Assembly: GCA_009911365.1 (NCBI GenBank)
Contig: QXXF01000012.1
Location: 1 to 64,000 of the forward strand
Source of the DNA: Clostridiales bacterium
Lineage (GTDB): Bacteria; Bacillota; Clostridia; Peptostreptococcales; Anaerovoracaceae
Direction: 5' to 3'
Length of the DNA: 64,000 nucleotides
Below, piece after piece: positions 42,222-49,850 of this stretch. A program made the translations under genes and the position numbers. Numbering within the stretch: position 1 is the stretch's first letter; the number at the start of each line of letters is the position of its first letter. A model generated the notes under the pieces. The model did not search any database. It saw only the letters and a program-made list of their open reading frames with translations, and was not told the origin of the DNA.

Positions 42222-43379
42222 TTAAATCAATGCTCCTGAAAACAGGAGAAAACCAAACATTACCATATTGAGCGTGATGAACCACGACACTCTCTTGTAC
42301 CAAGTCTCCTTTTTATGTGTTTTATAAAACTTGGATTTTTTCTGATAGATCTCCGTCAACGCCAGCAGCAGGCCGTGATAAAGGCCGTATAAAATATAAT
42401 GCGGCGCGAACCCGTGCCAGGCTCCCATGACCAGCATGTTGATGATGAATCCGACCAATGCCCCCGTCAGCCTGGATGAAAACCATTTTTCCTTGATGGC
42501 TAGCATCATGAACCGGGAAAAAAGGAAATCCCGAAACCAAAAGGACAAGGTCATATGCCATCTGTTCCAAAAGTCCTTCATATCAATGCTGATAAAAGGC
42601 TTGTTAAAGTTCTCGGGAACTTTGATTCCCAGCACATACCCGGTTCCAATAGCCATAGCACTGTAGCCCGCAAAGTCAAAGAACATGTAAATCCCATAGC
42701 AATAGCCGTACCCGATATATTCCAAGAGACTTTGAGGATTCTCAAAAAAGACTACGCCTTTATTGCACAACGCAGCCAGGATAAATTTATAAATAACCCC
42801 TATTAATATTTTTAACAGTCCATCTCCAAGCAGTTCCAAATAGGCCTCTCTCGTATAGACATGGTTCCCGTCTTCCATGTACCGCCTGCTCCTGTCAATG
42901 GGGCCGCAGCTGAAGGTGGGAAAAAGCAGCAGGAAATCGGTGAAATCCAGCCAACGGACTTCTTTAATAATGCCATCGTAGATCTCAATGATCATTTGCG
43001 CCACCCGGAAGGTCAGGTAGGAAATTCCCAGAAACTGGAATAGACTGAAAGACGGCCCCCAACTCGTCTCGGAAAGCTTGCTGAGAAACAGCGGCAGGAC
43101 GCACAATACTAGGAACAGTCTGTAAACAGCCGCTTTCCGTTTTTCTCCCTGCGCCAGCCTCAGTTTCAAATAAAACTTCACTAGCAGGAATTCCATGGCG
43201 TAAAAAGCTATGAGCCATACCAATTGCAGCTTATTGGGCCACAGCACCAGCCCGATGACCAGCACTGACGCAGCCGTCCTGTATCCCTTCAGAGATCTCC
43301 CCATGATCCCCAGGCCAATGGCTGGCAAAAGCAGCAGGCCCATTACCATGAAAAACGCCGCGCTTCCAAAGAAGCTCAT
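42222..43379 (-). CDS. dltB: DltB, D-alanyl-lipoteichoic acid biosynthesis MBOAT
   Basis: A 385-residue polytopic membrane protein of the MBOAT family that transfers D-alanine from DltC. The active-site His is in M-G-A-W-H-G-F-A, and the conserved S-F-W-R-D/F-W-F-R-D and F-W-N-R-W-H segments are present. The ATG overlaps the dltA stop (ATGA), so translation is coupled. Confidence 0.95.
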   Translation of the reverse strand: MSFFGSAAFFMVMGLLLLPAIGLGIMGRSLKGYRTAASVLVIGLVLWPNKLQLVWLIAFYAMEFLLVKFYLKLRLAQGEKRKAAVYRLFLVLCVLPLFLSKLSETSWGPSFSLFQFLGISYLTFRVAQMIIEIYDGIIKEVRWLDFTDFLLLFPTFSCGPIDRSRRYMEDGNHVYTREAYLELLGDGLLKILIGVIYKFILAALCNKGVVFFENPQSLLEYIGYGYCYGIYMFFDFAGYSAMAIGTGYVLGIKVPENFNKPFISIDMKDFWNRWHMTLSFWFRDFLFSRFMMLAIKEKWFSSRLTGALVGFIINMLVMGAWHGFAPHYILYGLYHGLLLALTEIYQKKSKFYKTHKKETWYKRVSWFITLNMVMFGFLLFSGALI

Positions 43380-44899
43380 CTTACCATTCCTCCCAGTTTC
43401 TTTCTATCCACTTTTCCATTATGATTCATAGGCAGGCTTTCCATATGGACGATCTTTTTCGGTATCATATACGCGGGCAGAAACGCTTTCAGCCGGTCCT
43501 TAACAGCTTTGGAATAGCGAAAGCCGCTGTCTGGTCTGTCCCCTCCTGTCACAAACGCAGTCAGACTTTTCACCTTTCCATCCTTCATGTTCGGCACTAC
43601 CACCGCATGGACGATTTCTTCCAGCCGGATCATATTTTTTTCAATATCTTCAATTTCGATCCTGTAGCCATTGAGCTTCACCTGCAAGTCAATGCGCCCC
43701 TCATAATGAAGCGTCCCCGCTTCGTCCAAATAACCTTTGTCTCCCGTCCGATAAGCCCTATGAGGCTGTCCCCCTTTCATGCTGGTGAAAAACGCCTTCC
43801 CGGTCAAGTCAGGACGGCCAAAATATCCTGCGCTCACCGTGTCGCCCGCAATGATGATTTCCCCGGATTCTCCTGCTTGAGCCAAACTTCCGTCTTCTCG
43901 ATGAATCTCCAGAAGGGTTCCTGGCTTTGCCTTTCCCACAGGCAAAGGCCGATTCTTTGCCGCCAGCTGCCTTGTCACCTGAATCTCTGTCACTGCCACT
44001 GTGGATTCCGTGGGACCATAAGTGTTCATGATTACTGCCTTTGGAAACCGTTCCATAAGCTTGAGAGCCGTATCGTTGGTGAGAGTTTCACCGCAGAACA
44101 GGAAGGTTTCCAAATCCGGCATCAGGTCAGCACTGAACTTCTTGTCCGCCATGCACATGTCAGCAAAGGAAGGCGTGGACACCCAAACCGCTGCGCCTGA
44201 CTGCGCCAAGGCGGGGATCAGCTTTTTAAAATCCATCTGCGTCTCTTTATCCAGCAGATATAGCGCCCCTCCGCTCGCCAGGCAAGTATAAAGATCCATG
44301 ACTGAAAGATCGAAGGAAAAAGGCGCTTGATTGAGGAACGATTTCCCCTGTTTGTCAGCTCTGCGGGTTCCCAGGTCCACGGACCACTCCAAATAATGAT
44401 TCAGATTATTTGCGGTGATCTGAACGCCTTTTGGCGTGCCTGTGCTGCCTGACGTGAAAATGATGTAGAACGTTTCGTCCCCCTTCACCTGGCATGCGGG
44501 ATCCACCATTTCTTCGTTGTTTTCTAAAATGTCCCTGAGCTGTTTCAAAGAGATGGCTCCGTCCCGCTTCTGTTCCAAATCAAAAATCATGGAGGGAGAC
44601 GCCGCATCGATAATATCGCTGATCCTGGAGTCTGGCATTGAAATATCTAGGGGACAATAAGGCCGCCCCGATTTTACGGCGGCAAGAAAACAAAGAATCA
44701 TCTCAATCTGTTTGTGCCCATAGACGACCACAGGAGACTTGTCAGTCCCACAGGACCGCTGTATGAAGTTCGCCAATCTGCCGGAATAAAGGTCCAGTTC
44801 CTGATAGGTAAGACAGCTATCGCCAGAACGGATAGCCAAATTCTGCCCTTGATTTTGGGCATAGAAATATAACTTTTCCAAGATGTTCATGTTATGCAC
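43376..44899 (-). CDS. dltA: DltA, D-alanine:carrier protein ligase
   Basis: A 507-residue adenylate-forming enzyme that activates D-alanine and loads it onto DltC. Core motifs are I-I-F-T-S-G-S-T-G-T-P-K-G (A3), N-T-Y-G-P-T-E (A5), Y-R-T-G-D (A7) and N-G-K-V-D-R-K near the end (catalytic Lys). The start could be 44899 or 44890; GGGAAG is closer to the former. It is the first gene of the operon, with a promoter and palindromic operator upstream. Confidence 0.96.
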   Translation of the reverse strand: MHNMNILEKLYFYAQNQGQNLAIRSGDSCLTYQELDLYSGRLANFIQRSCGTDKSPVVVYGHKQIEMILCFLAAVKSGRPYCPLDISMPDSRISDIIDAASPSMIFDLEQKRDGAISLKQLRDILENNEEMVDPACQVKGDETFYIIFTSGSTGTPKGVQITANNLNHYLEWSVDLGTRRADKQGKSFLNQAPFSFDLSVMDLYTCLASGGALYLLDKETQMDFKKLIPALAQSGAAVWVSTPSFADMCMADKKFSADLMPDLETFLFCGETLTNDTALKLMERFPKAVIMNTYGPTESTVAVTEIQVTRQLAAKNRPLPVGKAKPGTLLEIHREDGSLAQAGESGEIIIAGDTVSAGYFGRPDLTGKAFFTSMKGGQPHRAYRTGDKGYLDEAGTLHYEGRIDLQVKLNGYRIEIEDIEKNMIRLEEIVHAVVVPNMKDGKVKSLTAFVTGGDRPDSGFRYSKAVKDRLKAFLPAYMIPKKIVHMESLPMNHNGKVDRKKLGGMVR

Positions 44900-44960
44900 T
44901 TCCCTTCATTCATTTACAACACACATTTTGATTCGTAAAGGTCACTACTCCTTTTACACG

Positions 44961-44979
44961 AACTAGTGTACTACTAGTT
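44961..44979. promoter_or_regulatory. palindromic operator overlapping the dlt promoter
   Basis: AACTAGT-GTACT-ACTAGTT, perfect seven-base arms with a five-base centre, covering the -10 of the dlt promoter. The placement fits a repressor. No regulator gene lies next to the operon. Confidence 0.55.
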
Positions 44980-44994
44980 ACCACTTACTGTCAA
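44965..44994 (-). promoter_or_regulatory. dlt operon promoter
   Basis: A -35 TTGACA (44989-44994) and a -10 TACACT (44965-44970) have 18 bases between. The predicted start is about 60 bases before the dltA start. Confidence 0.65.
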
Positions 44995-45035
44995 CCTTTT
45001 ATTCTTTAAAATATTCTTACGATTCCTTAAGATTC

Positions 45036-45999
45036 TTAATTGAAATCACCGCCCCAGAGTGGCATGTTAGAGATATATTTATCCTCAACAGCAGGCACAT
45101 AATAGAGTCCGTAGGTCTTTAGTCCGCTATCGTCCTCCATATTAGGGATCTCCACGTAAAAGCAATAGTAAGGCATGGCATATGCTGATGATCCAGCCGC
45201 CATAGATATTCACCTGTGGATCCTCCATATGAACCAGATCTTTATAAGCTTTTTTCAGATACTCTGCTGTTTTCACATGCTCCTCATAAGACGCATCGTC
45301 TGTAAAGCGATACTCCTTGGGCAGGGAAACAGCTGGCTCGAATTCAACCTTCACATTCATCTCAGCATCAACGCTAATGGTGATTCCCTTGCTTTTGGCA
45401 GTGAGCATAGTGGCCGGATCCTCATCATAACCGTAATTCTCCGTTTCGCTTTTCAGCTCCCGCATGTCCAGGCCAAGGCACTTTGCCGTATCCAGCAACA
45501 AAGCTTTCTTTTTCTTCTGATCTCCATCCTCCAGATAAGCGCCGCTATCATCGCAGGGCGGTATCCTTTTGTACACCGGCAAGGTGGCAGGGCTCGTTTC
45601 TTCGTCCCATAGGTTCCCGTTCACCAGCTCTGATACGTCAAAGGCCAGGAAACCACCGAATCCCGCCCCATCACTCAAGGCATTGGTAACAGTAAGCACA
45701 GGAAATTTCGCACCGCTATCAGAGTGTTCTTTTAGAAATAGCAACGCGCCTGCACAGACCACGAAACGTTGCGGATGATCTTGCAAAGATAAGGCAAGAG
45801 TGGGTCCGGCCTTGTCGGGGGAATGGCGTTCCACATCCCCAAATACCCATTCGCTGACGCATTCCTCTGCATCCTGCTGACTGCCTAGGATATTATGGGA
45901 AAGCTTGCGGCAGACTGTTCCGTACTTTGCGTCAAGTTCCTCGATGGCTTCTTCGGAACGCTGGAAAAACAATTCTATGATCCTTTCGTCCACTGTCAA
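45036..45999 (-). pseudogene. decayed ECF sigma factor fused by deletion to an anti-sigma-like protein
   Basis: The frame begins as an ECF sigma factor: a TTG at 45999 after AAAGGAGG, then T-V-D-E-R-I-I-E-L-F-F-Q-R-S-E-E-A-I and D-A-E-E-C-V-S-E (region 2). After that point the expected continuation (Y-L-G-M-W-N-A-I-P-P-T-R-P) is in another phase. The original frame then joins what looks like the extracytoplasmic part of a companion anti-sigma protein (V-T-N-A-L-S-D-G-A-G-F and following). A second shift near 45175 hides its true end, which in the other phase runs to a stop at 45036. The sigma region 4 and the membrane span are missing. An open frame at 45142-46029 survives by chance. Confidence 0.8.
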
Positions 46000-46114
46000 T
46001 TGTATCGCCTCCTTTCTGTCCTCACTCATATACTACGTTTTTGTAATGAAAAACTACGAGGAGGGGAGAAAAATATAAAAGAAAAATTTAAGAGCCCTTT
46101 TCTTGGATCCAAGG

Positions 46115-46163
46115 GAAAAAACAACGGGAGCTGGCAATCATCCGATCTGCCCAACTCCCGTTG
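46115..46163 (-). terminator. terminator of the polysaccharide deacetylase gene
   Basis: CAACGGGAG (46122-46130) pairs with CTCCCGTTG (46155-46163), extended inside by GGCA/TGCC, followed on the minus strand by TTTTTT. A second small stem (GCCGC/GCGGC) precedes it. Confidence 0.88.
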
Positions 46164-46217
46164 GCTTTGGCCGCTTTGCGCGGCAACCGTCATATTGTGG
46201 AAAAGATGGTCTTTCCA

Positions 46218-47678
46218 TTATTTTTTATCCGCATAAAAATAATTGTATCCATACAGCTTCCCATTCTTTGGAGTCTCTCCATACTTGTACTCCAGCAGTT
46301 CGCTGACCGTCACCATCTGGTAGCCTTCGTTCAGCAGCCATGGCACCATTTTTTCTACTGCTTTGGCACTGGATTCATAGATGGAATGCATCAGGATCAC
46401 TCTGCCATCCAAATTTTCCACGCCTTTAATCACCTTCATGACGCTCTTGGCTTTCCTGCTCTTCCAATCCAGGGTATCCACGGACCACAAAACAATTGGA
46501 GCATTGGCGTATTTCTCAATGGCCTTGGTGTTGTTCCCATAAGGCGGCCTGAACACAGTGGACACCTGGCCGCAAGCTTTTTTCAAGGCATTGTTAGTCT
46601 TGTCGATCTGCTGCTTGGCCTTTTTGCCGGAGATCTCTTTAAAATTCGGATGAGACCAACTGTGGCTGCCGATCTCCATGCCAAGCTCCGCCTCTCGCTT
46701 TACCACTTCTGGGTAATTGTTCACATTCTGGCCCAATTCAAAGAACGTGGCTGGAACGCCGTATTTTTCCAAACAATCCAAGATGCGGTTGCTGGTCTTT
46801 GGATAAGGTCCATCGTCAAAGGTGAGGGCTACCATGGGTTTGCTGGGATCAATGGCCCTTGTTTCAATCTGGTCCCGGATGGTTCCCTTGAGCTCTTCAT
46901 AAGTGATCTCCGCAAAAACCGTGCCTTTTTCCTTTTTCAAAACAGTGCCTGGATCAAAATAAAACCGCACGCCTTTTTCCGTCAGCACATATTTGTTGAA
47001 ATTATTCTCTGCATCCGCCAAGGCTGTCTCATAGCCCTTCGCCAGATCCGCCTTGTGTTTTTTCTGGAAATAGTCTAGCAAATACTGGGCACAAAAAGTC
47101 TTGTACCCTGGATTGAAAATCTGTATGGAAGTCAGCGGCCTACCTGTTTCTGTGGAAAAATTATAGGTATACACGCCGGATTTCACAGTGGTCATTTCAC
47201 GATCCTTTTCCTTTTGCTGCTCTTGGGAAAACACCACGCCCACAGCTGCCCTCTGGGTATTATAAGAATCGTAATCCAAGAACATGGCCACCTTTTCATC
47301 CTTTTTCGCATCTTTGTTTTCCAGACGGAACTGATTTTCCAAGTCAACTGCGATATTCGCGATATAAGAGTCTGTCGTTGCCTGCCCTGTCACTGGATAC
47401 TCCATGGCAACGGAAAGAGGCGTGCCGTATTTGACCACTTCCTGCGATTTTCCCACAGCCTTTGTCGCATCATCGTCTTCAAAATAGGAAGCGGCAAAAG
47501 CCTGAAAACCCGGCTCATCCTTGTATATGCCTCCTGACATCACAGCTATGACAATGATCATGGCTGTTAATACACAAGTCCCTGCTAACGCAATCTTCAA
47601 ATATTTTCGAATCTTCTCTCTGCGCTCCACGGCAGCCTGTCGTTTTTCCCTTCTTTTTTCTGCGTTTGTTTCTACCAT
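46218..47678 (-). CDS. membrane-anchored polysaccharide deacetylase
   Basis: A 486-residue NodB-family deacetylase. A basic cytoplasmic start and one span (about 30-50) lead to an extracytoplasmic region of about 220 residues resembling the N-terminal domains of PgdA-type peptidoglycan deacetylases. The NodB domain (about 285-475) has the metal motif T-F-D-D-G-P-Y-P, G-S-H-S-W-S-H-P, R-P-P-Y-G-N, W-S-V-D-T-L-D-W and the final L-M-H-S. The likely substrate is peptidoglycan N-acetylglucosamine, giving lysozyme resistance. ATG at 47678 is chosen; a GTG six codons upstream lacks support. Confidence 0.92.
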   Translation of the reverse strand: MVETNAEKRREKRQAAVERREKIRKYLKIALAGTCVLTAMIIVIAVMSGGIYKDEPGFQAFAASYFEDDDATKAVGKSQEVVKYGTPLSVAMEYPVTGQATTDSYIANIAVDLENQFRLENKDAKKDEKVAMFLDYDSYNTQRAAVGVVFSQEQQKEKDREMTTVKSGVYTYNFSTETGRPLTSIQIFNPGYKTFCAQYLLDYFQKKHKADLAKGYETALADAENNFNKYVLTEKGVRFYFDPGTVLKKEKGTVFAEITYEELKGTIRDQIETRAIDPSKPMVALTFDDGPYPKTSNRILDCLEKYGVPATFFELGQNVNNYPEVVKREAELGMEIGSHSWSHPNFKEISGKKAKQQIDKTNNALKKACGQVSTVFRPPYGNNTKAIEKYANAPIVLWSVDTLDWKSRKAKSVMKVIKGVENLDGRVILMHSIYESSAKAVEKMVPWLLNEGYQMVTVSELLEYKYGETPKNGKLYGYNYFYADKK

Positions 47679-47779
47679 AATTCCCCCAATTATCACACTT
47701 TTATTAAATCCACCACATTGTTTCTAATATGTTCATTGTAGCATAAACTTATGTTCTTTTATACCACTGTTTGTAAATT

Positions 47780-48832
47780 TTAATCATTTTTATTAAAATT
47801 ATTCCCCAAAAATTGCCGAAAAGCGGTAGGAAGAGGGACGCTGCCGTGAAGCTCACGGTCATCCACCCATTCCAGGCCCTCCGCCGCTCTGCCGCATTCC
47901 AGGTAAAAGCAGGTCATGTCCCACTGCACATGGGTGAAAATATGTTTTCGCTCCACCTGTTTTTTTAGCAGCAGCCAGCCGCATCCCCATTCTTCCGCAG
48001 TCCTCAAGGCATCTTGGGCGCTCGCTGCGCCAGGGATGTTGGGCAGCTCCCAGAGACCTGCCAAAAGGCCGCTGTCTTCTCGTCTTCGCACCGCTGTTTT
48101 TCCCTGGCAGTGAAGCGCGAAGACCGTATATGCCTCTATCCTCCGGTCTTTTTTCTTGATTTTCACCGGAAGCTCTAGCTGCGTCTTGTTCCTGCGTGCC
48201 AGGCAAAATCCCCCTGCTGGACAGATCTCGCATTTTGGCTTCCCATTTGGGACGCATACGATGGCCCCCAACTCCATCAGCGCTTGTGTGAACTCACCAC
48301 AGCCGGATTGAGGGTAAACAGCTTCCAGGTCTTGCTTCATTTGTTTTTTCACAGCAGGCTTCAGCACGTCCTCATAGCTTTCCATAATCCTGGAAAGGAC
48401 CCGGGTCACGTTTCCGTCCACTGCCGCCACTGGCTGGTCAAAGCAAGTGGAAGCAATGGCTCCTGCCGTGTATTCACCAATGCCGGGAAGACTGATGATC
48501 TCCCTGTATTCCGAAGGGAACGCACCCATATGTTCTGTAATAATGACCTTCGCCGCCTTTTGCAGGTTTCTTGCCCTATTGTAATAGCCCAGCCCTTCCC
48601 ACAATTTCAGCAGCCTGCTTTCTTCCACCTTTGCTAGAGACGGGATATCAGGAAGCTCCGCTAAAAACCGGGAATAATAGCCTTTTACAGCTTCTACTCT
48701 GGTTTGCTGCAACATGATCTCCGAAAGCCAGACGTGATAAGGTTCTTTGTCTTTTCTCCAAGGCAGGTCTCGGGCGTTTGTCCTGTACCAGGGAATCAAG
48801 GCTTCGGGAAGCATGCCATATGTTTGTTTCAT
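47780..48832 (-). CDS. mutY: A/G-specific adenine DNA glycosylase
   Basis: Removes adenine opposite 8-oxoguanine in base-excision repair. The 350-residue product has the helix-hairpin-helix L-P-G-I-G-E-Y-T-A-G-A-I, the catalytic Asp in V-D-G-N-V-T-R-V-L-S-R, and a [4Fe-4S] Cys set C-V-P-N-G-K-P-K-C-E-I-C-P-A-G-G-F-C (C-x7-C-x2-C-x5-C). The C-terminal Nudix-like domain (about 225-345) recognises 8-oxoguanine. AAAGGA precedes the ATG. Confidence 0.96.
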   Translation of the reverse strand: MKQTYGMLPEALIPWYRTNARDLPWRKDKEPYHVWLSEIMLQQTRVEAVKGYYSRFLAELPDIPSLAKVEESRLLKLWEGLGYYNRARNLQKAAKVIITEHMGAFPSEYREIISLPGIGEYTAGAIASTCFDQPVAAVDGNVTRVLSRIMESYEDVLKPAVKKQMKQDLEAVYPQSGCGEFTQALMELGAIVCVPNGKPKCEICPAGGFCLARRNKTQLELPVKIKKKDRRIEAYTVFALHCQGKTAVRRREDSGLLAGLWELPNIPGAASAQDALRTAEEWGCGWLLLKKQVERKHIFTHVQWDMTCFYLECGRAAEGLEWVDDRELHGSVPLPTAFRQFLGNNFNKND

Positions 48833-48847
48833 ATTGTTTTCGATCCT

Positions 48848-49777
48848 TTATTCTTCAAAGAGCGGCGTGGAAAAATATCGTTCCGCCGTATCGGGAAGCA
48901 CTGTGACCACTGTCTTTCCTTTGCCCAGTTTTTTTGCAAGAGCCAGGGCCGCTGCCACATTGGTGCCACTGGAAATGCCGCACATGATCCCTTCCATGCT
49001 GGCAAGCTTTTTCGCCGTGTCAATGGCCTCTTCATCCGTGACGATATAAATGTCATCGTAAATCTCTTTGTTGAGGATCTTCGGGATCACGCCGTCGCCA
49101 ATGCCCATCTGCAAATGAGTTCCAATATCACCGCCCGCGAGGATGGCCGCGTTTTTCGGTTCCACTGCCCAAATCTCCATGCCTGGATTTTGCGCTTTCA
49201 AGACTTCTCCAATGCCAGTGATGGTCCCACCTGTTCCAATGCCAGAGCAAAAACCGTGAATATCGCCTTCCACCTGCTCCATGATTTCCAGAGCCGTGTG
49301 ATGACGGTGCGCCATGGGGTTGTTTTCATTTTCAAACTGCTGAGGGACAAAGACCTTTGGGTCTTCTTTTTCCATCCGCAGCGCAGTCTGAAGACATTCC
49401 TCAATGCAGTCTCCAATATTCCCCTCATCGTGGACCAGCCGGACTTCCGCTCCATAGTGGCGCACCAGCTTTCTCCGTTCTTCACTCACAGAGTCAGGCA
49501 TGATGATGACAGTTTTGTAGCCCTTTACCGCACCGATGAGAGCCAGGCCGATGCCCTGGTTTCCACTGGTAGGCTCCACGATGATGGAATCTTTTTTGAT
49601 CGCTCCCTGCTTTTCTGCTTCCAGCAGCATATTGTACGCGGTCCTGGTCTTGATGGAACCGCCTACGTTCAAGCCTTCAAATTTCACCAGCACCTGAGCG
49701 CTGTCCGGGTCATTCATTCTGTTGAGACGAATCATCGGCGTATGGCCGATGGCTTCCAGTACATTGTTGTGTATCAT
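48848..49777 (-). CDS. cysK: cysteine synthase (O-acetylserine sulfhydrylase)
   Basis: A PLP enzyme making cysteine from O-acetylserine and sulfide. The 309 residues are typical. The PLP Lys is in G-G-S-I-K-T-R, the substrate loop is T-S-G-N-Q-G-I-G-L-A, and the phosphate loop is G-I-G-T-G-G-T-I-T-G. The K-T-R in place of the common K-D-R is a modest variation. It lies 15 bases upstream of mutY but the two are functionally unrelated. Confidence 0.93.
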   Translation of the reverse strand: MIHNNVLEAIGHTPMIRLNRMNDPDSAQVLVKFEGLNVGGSIKTRTAYNMLLEAEKQGAIKKDSIIVEPTSGNQGIGLALIGAVKGYKTVIIMPDSVSEERRKLVRHYGAEVRLVHDEGNIGDCIEECLQTALRMEKEDPKVFVPQQFENENNPMAHRHHTALEIMEQVEGDIHGFCSGIGTGGTITGIGEVLKAQNPGMEIWAVEPKNAAILAGGDIGTHLQMGIGDGVIPKILNKEIYDDIYIVTDEEAIDTAKKLASMEGIMCGISSGTNVAAALALAKKLGKGKTVVTVLPDTAERYFSTPLFEE

Positions 49778-49850
49778 GCTTTCTATCTTCTTTCTTTTAA
49801 TTTCATAACTTTTATCATACCACGTTCCCGTGAATTTTTGTAGATGCTAT

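Noticed and set aside
46100-46217. Cyclic-di-GMP-type riboswitch downstream of the deacetylase gene
   Set aside because: GCAAAGC occurs but the GAAA loop and other consensus parts are missing; two ordinary hairpins, one a terminator, explain the stretch.
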